From Burkholderiales bacterium (GTDB lineage Bacteria > Pseudomonadota > Gammaproteobacteria > Burkholderiales > SG8-41), in contig JAIESJ010000187.1 of NCBI GenBank assembly GCA_019746155.1, forward strand, positions 1-17,576: a stretch of 17,576 bases of DNA, given 5' to 3'. Below are positions 9,878 to 15,168 of the stretch, piece after piece. The notes beneath the pieces are model-generated. The model was not told where the DNA came from. It was given only the letters and a program-made list of their open reading frames with translations, and did not search any database. Position 1 is the first letter of the stretch. Each line of letters starts with the position of its first letter. The translations under genes and the position numbers were made by a program.

Positions 9878-9905
9878 GGAACTATCCGCAATTATATTCG
9901 TCTTA
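9878..9905 (+). promoter_or_regulatory. Candidate promoter of the small RNA (ECF-like or sigma-70)
   Basis: GGAACT (9878-9883), 16 bases, then GTCTTA (9900-9905) resembles RpoE/ECF-type promoters (GGAACTT and GTCTAA-like elements). TATATT (9893-9898) within it could instead be a sigma-70 -10, but then no good -35 exists. Either reading starts transcription just before the first stem-loop. The assignment is inference from short motifs. Confidence 0.35.
9891..9896 (-). promoter_or_regulatory. Candidate hemB -10 box
   Basis: The minus strand reads a perfect TATAAT about 65 bases upstream of the hemB ATG. No recognisable -35 hexamer lies at the right distance. It overlaps the candidate promoter elements of the plus-strand small RNA, so the two would compete for the same DNA. 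Confidence 0.35.
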
Positions 9906-9980
9906 GGTGTAAGACGATGTTTACATCGTCTCCCGCTTCTCCTCCCTGAGCGGGTGCCTTAATCCTTATTAAGGCTTTTT
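9906..9980 (+). ncRNA. Candidate small RNA with three stem-loops and anti-SD loop
   Basis: Between engB and hemB, on the strand opposite to both, three perfect stem-loops stand almost end to end. Stem 1 pairs AGACGATG (9912-9919) with CATCGTCT (9924-9931) around a 4-base loop. Stem 2 pairs CCCGCT (9932-9937) with AGCGGG (9949-9954); its 11-base loop is TCTCCTCCCTG, complementary to a Shine-Dalgarno sequence. Stem 3 pairs GCCTTAAT (9956-9963) with ATTAAGGC (9968-9975), with CCTT as loop and five T after it, a textbook terminator. On the minus strand the same hairpin lacks a U-run, so the plus orientation is favoured. There is no open reading frame. Size would be about 70 bases. A trans-acting regulator that binds ribosome sites is inferred. 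The 5' end is uncertain. Confidence 0.6.
9956..9980 (+). terminator. Intrinsic terminator of the candidate small RNA
   Basis: An 8-base-pair perfect stem (9956-9963 with 9968-9975) with a CCTT loop is followed directly by TTTTT. It works on the plus strand only, since the minus strand lacks the U-run. Confidence 0.75.
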
Positions 9981-9982
9981 CG

Positions 9983-10020
9983 CCCCCGGTTTTACTCCCC
10001 TTTAACCGGGGGTTTTGTTT
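9983..10020 (+). terminator. Second plus-strand terminator-like hairpin over the engB 3' end
   Basis: CCCCCGGTT (9983-9991) pairs with AACCGGGGG (10004-10012) around a 12-base loop and is followed by TTTTGTTT on the plus strand. The right arm is engB coding sequence and the engB stop codon (9994-9992) lies in the loop. It may be a backup terminator for the small RNA. On the minus strand it could stabilise the engB mRNA 3' end, but without a U-run it is not a classical terminator there. Confidence 0.55.
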
Positions 10021-10612
10021 GTACCGGTTTCAGCCATTTTGCGAGCGTTTTCTGTGCGGTGCTGACGCCGATCCCGGTCATACTTGAAAAAAGCTGCACG
10101 CTGCACAGCGGGTAACGACGGGCTTCGTTTTCCGCCGCACGCAGCGTTGCGACCGCCTCCTGTTTGCCGAGTTTGTCGGCCTTGGTCAGCAGCACATGTG
10201 CCGGCTTGTGCAGGGGCGCGAGCCAGTTCAGCAATTGGCGATCGAGTTGGGTGAAGGGGTGGCGCGCGTCCATGATCAGAACCAGGCCGTGCAGGGACTT
10301 CCGCGTTTGCAGGTAAGCGCTTATTAACTCACCCCAATGGCGTTTTTCTTTAGCCGGAACAGCGGCATAGCCATAACCCGGGAGGTCGACGAGATATTGC
10401 CGCGGTCTCAAACTGAAAAAATTGATGGTCTGGGTGCGCCCCGGCGTTTTACTGGTGAATGCCAGACGGTTATGGTTGGCGAGCGCATTGATCGCGCTTG
10501 ATTTTCCGGCGTTGGAGCGACCGGCGAATGCGATCTCGGCCGCATCATCCGGCGGCAACTCCTTGAGGTCATACACGGATCTGAAAAAGACCGCTTGTTG
10601 GAATGGCGACAT
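9992..10612 (-). CDS. engB: Ribosome biogenesis GTP-binding protein EngB (YihA/YsxC)
   Basis: Essential small GTPase that assists late assembly of the 50S ribosomal subunit. The GTPase motifs are all present, numbered from the upstream TTG codon: G1 GRSNAGKS (43-50), G2 region TPGRTQ (68-73), G3 DLPGYGYA (88-95), G4 TKAD (155-158) and G5 SSMTG (188-192). The open frame reaches a TTG at 10648, but I place the start at the ATG at 10612 (206 residues), because MSPFQQAVFFRSVYDLKELP is the usual family N-terminus. Neither start has a clear ribosome site. The C-terminus is basic and proline-containing. It is divergent from cytochrome c4, a conserved arrangement. hemB lies 165 bases downstream on the same strand. 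Confidence 0.93.
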   Translation of the reverse strand: MSPFQQAVFFRSVYDLKELPPDDAAEIAFAGRSNAGKSSAINALANHNRLAFTSKTPGRTQTINFFSLRPRQYLVDLPGYGYAAVPAKEKRHWGELISAYLQTRKSLHGLVLIMDARHPFTQLDRQLLNWLAPLHKPAHVLLTKADKLGKQEAVATLRAAENEARRYPLCSVQLFSSMTGIGVSTAQKTLAKWLKPVQTKPPVKGE

Positions 10613-10706
10613 GAGTGCTTGTTTTGCCAGCAAAACTGGCGTGTTCAAAGGCGATTACTATACAATACGGCCTTTTCCGATTGAGCGCAGGCAGCAAGGA
10701 GCAAGC

Positions 10707-11330
10707 ATGATATACCGCCTCGCCCCGGCGATAGTCGCCGCGGTGCTGACTTCATCGTTGACCTATGCCCAGGGCGATCCGGCCAAGGCACAGCAGATCG
10801 TGACCCAGGTCTGTGCGGCCTGCCACGGTGCCGACGGCAACAGTGCCATTCCTGCCAACCCCAGCCTTGCCGGGCAGCATTTTGAATACCTCCTCAAGCA
10901 GCTGACAAATTTCAAGCCCCAGGCAGGCAAGCCGGCCGAGCGCGTCAATGCCGTGATGAGCGGCATGGTCACCTCCCTCTCCGCCGAGGATATGAGCAAT
11001 CTCGCCGCCTACTTTGCCGGCCAAAAAGCCAAGCCGCGCGCCGCACGGGATCCCGAGCTGGCCAGGCTTGGCCAGTCAATTTACCGCGGCGGCATCATGA
11101 GCAAGGGCGTGCCGGCTTGTGCCTCGTGCCACGCGCCCAATGGCGCAGGTATTCCGGCGCAGTTCCCGCGGCTTGCCGGCCAGTATGCAGAGTATACGGC
11201 GGCACAGCTCAAAGTGTTCCGCGGCGGCGAGCGCGCCAACGACCCGAACAGCATGATGCGCACGATTGCCGCCAAGCTCTCCGACAAGGAAATCAGCGCT
11301 GTCGCTGAATACGTTGCGGGGCTGCGCTAG
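10707..11330 (+). CDS. Periplasmic dihaem cytochrome c4
   Basis: Soluble or loosely membrane-bound electron carrier that passes electrons from the bc1 complex towards terminal oxidases. The 207 residues consist of a Sec signal peptide (cleavage near AYAQ-like TYAQG, about residue 21) and two similar domains. Haem sites are C36-A-A-C-H40 and C138-A-S-C-H142. Met84 and Met184 hold equivalent positions seven residues before LS in each domain and are the likely axial ligands. The start is fixed by AAGGAG at 10696-10701, 5 bases before the ATG; the frame is open further upstream but runs antisense through engB. A -10-like TACAAT at 10661-10666 lacks a convincing -35. A hairpin begins at its stop codon. 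Confidence 0.94.
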   Translation: MIYRLAPAIVAAVLTSSLTYAQGDPAKAQQIVTQVCAACHGADGNSAIPANPSLAGQHFEYLLKQLTNFKPQAGKPAERVNAVMSGMVTSLSAEDMSNLAAYFAGQKAKPRAARDPELARLGQSIYRGGIMSKGVPACASCHAPNGAGIPAQFPRLAGQYAEYTAAQLKVFRGGERANDPNSMMRTIAAKLSDKEISAVAEYVAGLR

Positions 11331-11361
11331 GAGTTTGTCGGACTCGGGTTCGACAAACTCC
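11330..11361. repeat. Perfect 11-bp inverted repeat starting in the cytochrome c4 stop codon
   Basis: GGAGTTTGTCG (11330-11340) and CGACAAACTCC (11351-11361) form a strong stem with a 10-base loop. The first G is the last base of the TAG stop. The plus strand continues with an A-run rather than a U-run, so it is not a classical terminator. It may protect the mRNA 3' end or be the edge of a repeat element. Confidence 0.6.
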
Positions 11362-11650
11362 TGAAAAAATGAAAAGCACTAAAGAACGGGGTGAAAAGAA
11401 CGCCATGCAAGCGTCGTTTATTCCGGCCAGCACATTGACACGCAAAACTTCTTTCTTAAGCAGCCTGGCGCCGAAGCATCGATCAACAGCGGCCCGTTAA
11501 CGCCACGCGTTCCGGTGAATGGGGCCAAGTCCGACAGGCTGCTAGGCTTTTTGCGCCGGTCCCGACCTATCTGGCTGAACAACAGGGGCGACCCGAGGCA
11601 CTCTTGTTTGCCTTTTTCATGCCACGACACGGTTTTTCTCGCGATTTTTA
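11331..11650. other. 320-base gap between convergent genes, no gene seen
   Basis: It holds the 11-bp hairpin at its left end and dispersed repeat copy 1 (11503-11548). Short open frames on either strand (for example 11418-11630 minus) have no recognisable family, no ribosome site, and run through the repeat. An imperfect inverted match (TGTCGGACTCGG at 11336-11347 against CCAAGTCCGACA at 11525-11536, 11 of 12) brackets about 200 bases. I see no tRNA or clear terminator for hemL. Confidence 0.6.
11503..11548. repeat. Dispersed repeat, copy 1
   Basis: This stretch of 46 bases matches 15122-15168 (47 bases) with one substitution and one extra G in the second copy. The core runs from CGTTCCGGTGAAT to GACAGGCTGCTAGGCT, in the same orientation. 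It lies about 100 bases past the hemL stop, between convergent cytochrome c4 and hemL. Confidence 0.9.
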
Positions 11651-12940
11651 TCAGACGCCGGTTTTCAGGCTCGCAAAGGCTTTTTTCGCCGCGTTGACCG
11701 TTTTGTCGATCTCCGCCGGGCCATGCGCCGCGGAGACGAACCCCGCTTCAAACGCTGACGGCGCGAGGTAGACGCCTTCGGCAAGCATGGCGTGGAAAAA
11801 ACGGCCGAACATTTCTTTGTCGCACTGCATGACTTCGGCGTAGCTCGCGGGCGGGGTCGCGCGGAAGTAGAGGCCGAACATGCCGCCGACATGGGCGGCC
11901 GAGAAGACCATGCCCTGCTCGCGTGCGGCGGCGGCCAGGCCTTCGCAGAGCCGGCGCGTGGTGGCCGAGAGCTTGTTGTAGAAACCCGGCGCCTGGATCA
12001 GTTTCAGCGTGGCCAATCCTGCGGCGACCGCCACCGGGTTGCCGGAAAGCGTGCCGGCCTGATAGACCGGCCCCAGCGGCGCGATGCATTGCATGATGTC
12101 GCGCCGGCCGCCGAAGGCGCCGACGGGCATGCCGCCGCCGATCACTTTACCCAGCGTGGTGAGGTCGGGTTTGATGCCATACAGGCCTTGTGCGCCGCCA
12201 AGCGCAACGCGGAAGCCGGTCATGACTTCATCAAAAATCAGGATGCTGCCGTGTTTTGTGCAGAGCCTGCGCAGCAATTCCAGAAAGCGGGGATGTGGCG
12301 CGACAAGGTTCATGTTGCCCGCCACGGGCTCGACAATGACGGCGGCGATCTCGCCGCCTGCGCGTTTGAAAGCCTGTTCCAGCGCTATTTCGTTGTTGTA
12401 GTCGAGCACCAGGGTATGCACCGCGATTTCTGCGGGCACGCCGGCCGAAGAAGGCCGGCCGAAAGTGAGCGCACCAGAGCCCGCTTTCACCAGCAGCGAG
12501 TCGGCATGGCCGTGATAGCAGCCTTCGAACTTGATGATTTTGGAACGGCCGGTGAAGCCGCGCGCGAGCCGGATCGCGCTCATCGTCGCTTCGGTGCCGG
12601 AACTGACGAGCCGCACCTGTTCGATCGAGGGCACGAGCCTGCAGATGAGCTCCGCCATCTCGATTTCGGTTTCGGTCGGCGCACCGAATGAAAGTCCTCT
12701 GGACGCGGCCTGTTCGACGGCCTTGACCACTTCGGGGTGGGCATGGCCGACGATCAGCGGGCCCCACGAGCCGACGTAGTCGATATAGCTGTTGCCGTCG
12801 GCATCCCATACCAGCGCGCCCTTGCCGCGCTGGAAAAACAGCGGGGTGCCGCCGACCGACTTGAAGGCGCGCACCGGCGAGTTGACGCCGCCGGGAATGA
12901 TGAGCTGGGCGTGATTGAAAAGTTTCTGGCTGCGTTTCAT
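11651..12940 (-). CDS. hemL: Glutamate-1-semialdehyde 2,1-aminomutase
   Basis: PLP-dependent enzyme that turns glutamate-1-semialdehyde into 5-aminolevulinate, the first committed tetrapyrrole precursor in the C5 pathway. Its product is the substrate of HemB, also in this window. The 429 residues match the usual size. The PLP lysine is K265 in TTLGKVIGGGMPVGAFGG; FDEVMTGFR (236-244) and SSGTEATMSAIRLAR (113-127) are the cofactor-binding segments. I place the start at the ATG at 12940, where the family N-terminus MKRSQKLFNHAQLIIPGGVNSPVRAF begins, although the frame stays open upstream through thiE. The start overlaps the thiE stop by 4 bases (ATGA). No strong ribosome site is seen, so coupling to thiE is likely. 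Confidence 0.97.
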   Translation of the reverse strand: MKRSQKLFNHAQLIIPGGVNSPVRAFKSVGGTPLFFQRGKGALVWDADGNSYIDYVGSWGPLIVGHAHPEVVKAVEQAASRGLSFGAPTETEIEMAELICRLVPSIEQVRLVSSGTEATMSAIRLARGFTGRSKIIKFEGCYHGHADSLLVKAGSGALTFGRPSSAGVPAEIAVHTLVLDYNNEIALEQAFKRAGGEIAAVIVEPVAGNMNLVAPHPRFLELLRRLCTKHGSILIFDEVMTGFRVALGGAQGLYGIKPDLTTLGKVIGGGMPVGAFGGRRDIMQCIAPLGPVYQAGTLSGNPVAVAAGLATLKLIQAPGFYNKLSATTRRLCEGLAAAAREQGMVFSAAHVGGMFGLYFRATPPASYAEVMQCDKEMFGRFFHAMLAEGVYLAPSAFEAGFVSAAHGPAEIDKTVNAAKKAFASLKTGV

Positions 12941-13584
12941 GACCGTGTGTTGAACAAGGCATTGAATTGTTGTGCCGCGAGCTTCACATTCGGGGCCGCG
13001 AACAGCGCCGAGATCACCGCCACGCCGGCGGCGCCGGCGGCGATCAGTTGCGGTGCGTTGGCGAGCGTGATGCCGCCGATGGCGACGACCGGCACCGACA
13101 CCTTTTGTTTTGCCTCGCGCAGCAGTTCGAGCGGGGCATGTACCGCTCCCGGCTTGACGTTCGACGCAAAAAAGCTGCCGAAGGCGACATAATCGGCGCC
13201 GGCGCGCTCGGCGTCGAGCGCGTTCTGCAGCATGTTGTAGCAGGAGGCGCCGATGATCTTGCGCGGGCCAAGCCTGGCCCGCGCTGCGGCGACCGACCCG
13301 TCTTCGCCGCCGAGATGCAGACCGTCGGCATCGATCTCGAGGGCGAGCTCGAGATGATCGTTGATGATAAGCAGCGCGGCATACTGACGGCACAGCGCGA
13401 GCAGAGCCCCGGCCTGTTCAAGCCGTAACGCGGCATCCGCGGTTTTGTTGCGGTACTGAACGAGGCGGGCGCCGCCAGCCAGCGCGTCGCGCACCCTGGC
13501 GGTCAGCGCCCCGGTGTCAGCTTCGTCGGGCGTGACGGCGTAAAGGCCGGAGATTCTGTTTTTTCCCTTCATGTCCTTCGACAT
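12937..13584 (-). CDS. thiE: Thiamine-phosphate synthase
   Basis: Joins hydroxymethylpyrimidine diphosphate and thiazole phosphate to thiamine phosphate. The 215 residues form a TIM barrel with LYAVTPD (14-20), QYRNK (43-47), the metal/diphosphate segment GLHLGGED (88-95), and the loop FGSFFASNVKPGAV (135-148). The thiazole-phosphate motif is usually SxTK or TxTK; here it reads S-N-V-K, with Val143 in place of Thr. GGITLANAPQL (170-180) and the closing GVAVISALF are normal. Start choice is uncertain: the ATG at 13584 lies within a dispersed-type repeat, and a second ATG at 13572 follows GAAGGA too closely for a normal site. It lies 15 bases beyond thiD and overlaps hemL. Confidence 0.94.
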   Translation of the reverse strand: MSKDMKGKNRISGLYAVTPDEADTGALTARVRDALAGGARLVQYRNKTADAALRLEQAGALLALCRQYAALLIINDHLELALEIDADGLHLGGEDGSVAAARARLGPRKIIGASCYNMLQNALDAERAGADYVAFGSFFASNVKPGAVHAPLELLREAKQKVSVPVVAIGGITLANAPQLIAAGAAGVAVISALFAAPNVKLAAQQFNALFNTRS

Positions 13585-13598
13585 CGCTCAGGGCAGGC
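13571..13598. repeat. Copy of a widespread environmental-genome repeat at the thiD-thiE junction
   Basis: The plus strand reads TCCTTCGACATCGCTCAGG followed by GCAGG. This closely resembles the CCTTCGACTTCGCTCAGG-type repeat I know as common in environmental bacterial genomes, whose translations give phrases like ALSEVEG and PERSRR; here frames read ALSDVEG and PERCRR. It fills the gap between thiD and thiE and supplies the first codons of the annotated thiE. Only one copy lies in this window. Confidence 0.5.
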
Positions 13599-13599
13599 C

Positions 13600-14442
13600 T
13601 CATTCCTCGCTGCGGCCGTTGTCGTCGCCCCGCTCTTCCTCGCGCGCCCAGAACAGGCGGTCGGGAATATATTGGCCCATGCCGGGGCGAAACGCGGCCT
13701 TGAGCGTCTGCCATGTGTATTCTTGCGCGTCCTTGACCGCCTCGGCGACCGACAGGCCGTTGGCGATGGTGGCCGCAATCGCCGAGGCGAGCGTGCAGCC
13801 TGAGCCGTGATAATTGCCGGGCAGGCGCTGCCAGGAATCGCTGCGCACGACGCCTTCCTGACCGTAGAGCGTGTTGACGACCTGCGGCGTGTTCTCGTGG
13901 GTGCCGGTGATCAGCACGTATTCGCAGCCGGATGCGACCAGGCGCTTTGCGCATTCGGCGAGATTGGGGTCATCATTATCGTCGGCATCGTCGCCCGCGA
14001 GCCGCCGCGCTTCCAGACTGTTGGGCGTGAGGATGGTGGTCTGCGGGATCAGCAATTCGCGCAAGCCCTGGACCATGTCATCGGTGGCGAGCTCGTCGCC
14101 GCGCCCGGAGGCCAGTACCGGGTCGAGAATCAGCGGAATGTCCGGATAATCGGACACGACTTCCGCGATGAATGCGATGGTTTCTATGCTGCCCAGCATG
14201 CCGATCTTGAACGCTGCCACCGGCATATCCTCCAGCACGGCGCGCGCCTGATCGGCAACCCACTCGGGATCGATCGGCATGACGTCTTCCACGCCCATCG
14301 TGTCCTGAATGGTGACGGCGGTCACGCACGACAGCGAATGGCAGCCCATGCTGGAGAGCGTCATGATGTCGGCCTGCAGTCCCGCGCCGCCGCTGGGATC
14401 GGTTGCGGCGAAGACGAGAACGATAGGCGGCAGGTCGGGCAT
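13600..14442 (-). CDS. thiD: Hydroxymethylpyrimidine/phosphomethylpyrimidine kinase
   Basis: Phosphorylates hydroxymethylpyrimidine and its monophosphate to the diphosphate used by ThiE. The 280 residues belong to the ribokinase-like fold: DPSGGAGLQAD (15-25), the substrate segment AVTIQDT (42-48), DPVLASGRG (107-115), TPNSLEA (139-145) and the catalytic/anion-hole GSGC (213-216). A very acidic stretch (DDADDNDDPN, 151-160) follows the TPN helix. The C-terminal tail is charged (EEERGDDNGRSEE). The ATG at 14442 has no evident ribosome site. It heads thiD-thiE-hemL and is divergent from rubredoxin. Confidence 0.95.
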   Translation of the reverse strand: MPDLPPIVLVFAATDPSGGAGLQADIMTLSSMGCHSLSCVTAVTIQDTMGVEDVMPIDPEWVADQARAVLEDMPVAAFKIGMLGSIETIAFIAEVVSDYPDIPLILDPVLASGRGDELATDDMVQGLRELLIPQTTILTPNSLEARRLAGDDADDNDDPNLAECAKRLVASGCEYVLITGTHENTPQVVNTLYGQEGVVRSDSWQRLPGNYHGSGCTLASAIAATIANGLSVAEAVKDAQEYTWQTLKAAFRPGMGQYIPDRLFWAREEERGDDNGRSEE

Positions 14443-14515
14443 GGGGGCCGGGGCGATAGTGAGAAGGCGGGATGAATCGTTTAAAATGCGATTTTAGCTT
14501 AATTCCGACTGCGCC
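14443..14515. promoter_or_regulatory. Divergent thiD / rubredoxin control region
   Basis: The 73-base gap contains the AT-rich inverted repeat TAAAAT-GCG-ATTTTA (14482-14496). Each half resembles a -10 box, but no good -35 partner is seen for either direction. It could be an operator or overlapping promoters. I see no thiamine-diphosphate riboswitch here. Confidence 0.3.
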
Positions 14516-14704
14516 ATGACAACAACAGAGACCCGGGTTTACAAGACTTACATGTGCCTCATTTGCGGCTTCATCTATGACGAGGCCGCAGGGCTGCCCG
14601 ATGAGGGCATCGCGCCCGGCACCAAGTGGGAGGACGTGCCGATGAACTGGACTTGCCCGGAGTGCGGGGCGAGAAAAGAAGACTTTGAAGTGGTGGAGAT
14701 CTGA
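14516..14704 (+). CDS. rubA: Rubredoxin
   Basis: Small iron-sulfur electron carrier with one Fe bound by four cysteines. The 62 residues carry both CxxC pairs, C14-L-I-C17-G and C47-P-E-C50-G, and the typical YDEAAGLPDEGIAPGTKWEDVPMNWTCPECG core. There is no signal peptide, so it acts in the cytoplasm. The electron partner is not evident; the conserved position beside thiD in betaproteobacteria does not prove a role in thiamine synthesis. The gloA start follows one base after its stop codon, so the two are probably cotranscribed. Confidence 0.96.
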   Translation: MTTTETRVYKTYMCLICGFIYDEAAGLPDEGIAPGTKWEDVPMNWTCPECGARKEDFEVVEI

Positions 14705-14705
14705 G

Positions 14706-15095
14706 ATGCGAATATTGCACACCATGATCCGTGTCGGCGACCTCGAGCGCTCGATCAATTTCTACACCCGGGTGCTGGGTATGAAGCTGCTGCGTCGCAC
14801 CGACTATCCCGGCGGCCGTTTCACCAACGCTTTCGTCGGCTATGACGATGAGTCGCGCGCCGCCGTGCTGGAACTCACCCACAACTGGGATACTCAGTCC
14901 TACGATCTCGGCACCGGTTACGGCCATGTCGCAGTCGAGGTCGAAGACGCCTACAAGGCGTGCGAGGCAGTCAGGAAGCAGGGCGGCAAAGTCACCCGTG
15001 AAGCGGGCCCGATGAAGCACGGCACTACCGTGATCGCTTTCGTCGAAGACCCCGACGGCTACAAGATCGAGTTCATCCAGAAAAAGACGGGGTGA
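14706..15095 (+). CDS. gloA: Lactoylglutathione lyase (glyoxalase I)
   Basis: Converts the methylglyoxal-glutathione hemithioacetal to S-lactoylglutathione, which detoxifies methylglyoxal. The 129 residues contain all four metal ligands at the same numbers as the E. coli enzyme: H5, E56, H74 and E122. This size class, lacking the long insertions of zinc enzymes, suggests a nickel- or cobalt-activated enzyme. The start is the ATG at 14706, where the family N-terminus MRILHTMIRVGDLERSINFY begins; GGTGGAG at the end of rubA can serve as ribosome site. It is convergent with phoR, 66 bases away. CGCCG-CTCGA-CGGCG just after the gene is a weak hairpin without a T-run. Confidence 0.96.
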   Translation: MRILHTMIRVGDLERSINFYTRVLGMKLLRRTDYPGGRFTNAFVGYDDESRAAVLELTHNWDTQSYDLGTGYGHVAVEVEDAYKACEAVRKQGGKVTREAGPMKHGTTVIAFVEDPDGYKIEFIQKKTG

Positions 15096-15121
15096 GCCGC
15101 AGCGCCGCTCGACGGCGATCC

Positions 15122-15168
15122 CCACCCGTTCCGGTGAATGGGGGCCAAGTCCGACAGGCTGCTAGGCT
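15122..15168. repeat. Dispersed repeat, copy 2
   Basis: Second copy of the repeat at 11503-11548, 47 bases, same orientation, with one substitution and one extra G. It lies between convergent gloA and phoR. Its right end covers the last alanine codon and TAG stop of phoR, so the repeat supplies the phoR stop codon. Confidence 0.9.

Noticed and set aside
10422..10706. Upstream extension of the cytochrome c4 frame
   Set aside because: It runs antisense through engB. The signal peptide and AAGGAG ribosome site fix the start at 10707.
11330..11361. Hairpin as an intrinsic terminator of cytochrome c4
   Set aside because: The stem is strong, but neither strand has a U-run after it, so it is listed only as an inverted repeat.
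11418..11630. A 70-codon minus-strand frame in the gap after hemL
   Set aside because: No ribosome site or family; it reads through the dispersed repeat, so the apparent protein is repeat translation.
12941..13393. Upstream extension of the hemL frame to 580 codons
   Set aside because: The added part is an out-of-frame, arginine-rich shadow of thiE. The family N-terminus begins at the ATG at 12940, which overlaps the thiE stop.
14443..14515. Thiamine-diphosphate riboswitch before thiD
   Set aside because: The leader is too short and lacks the conserved riboswitch core.
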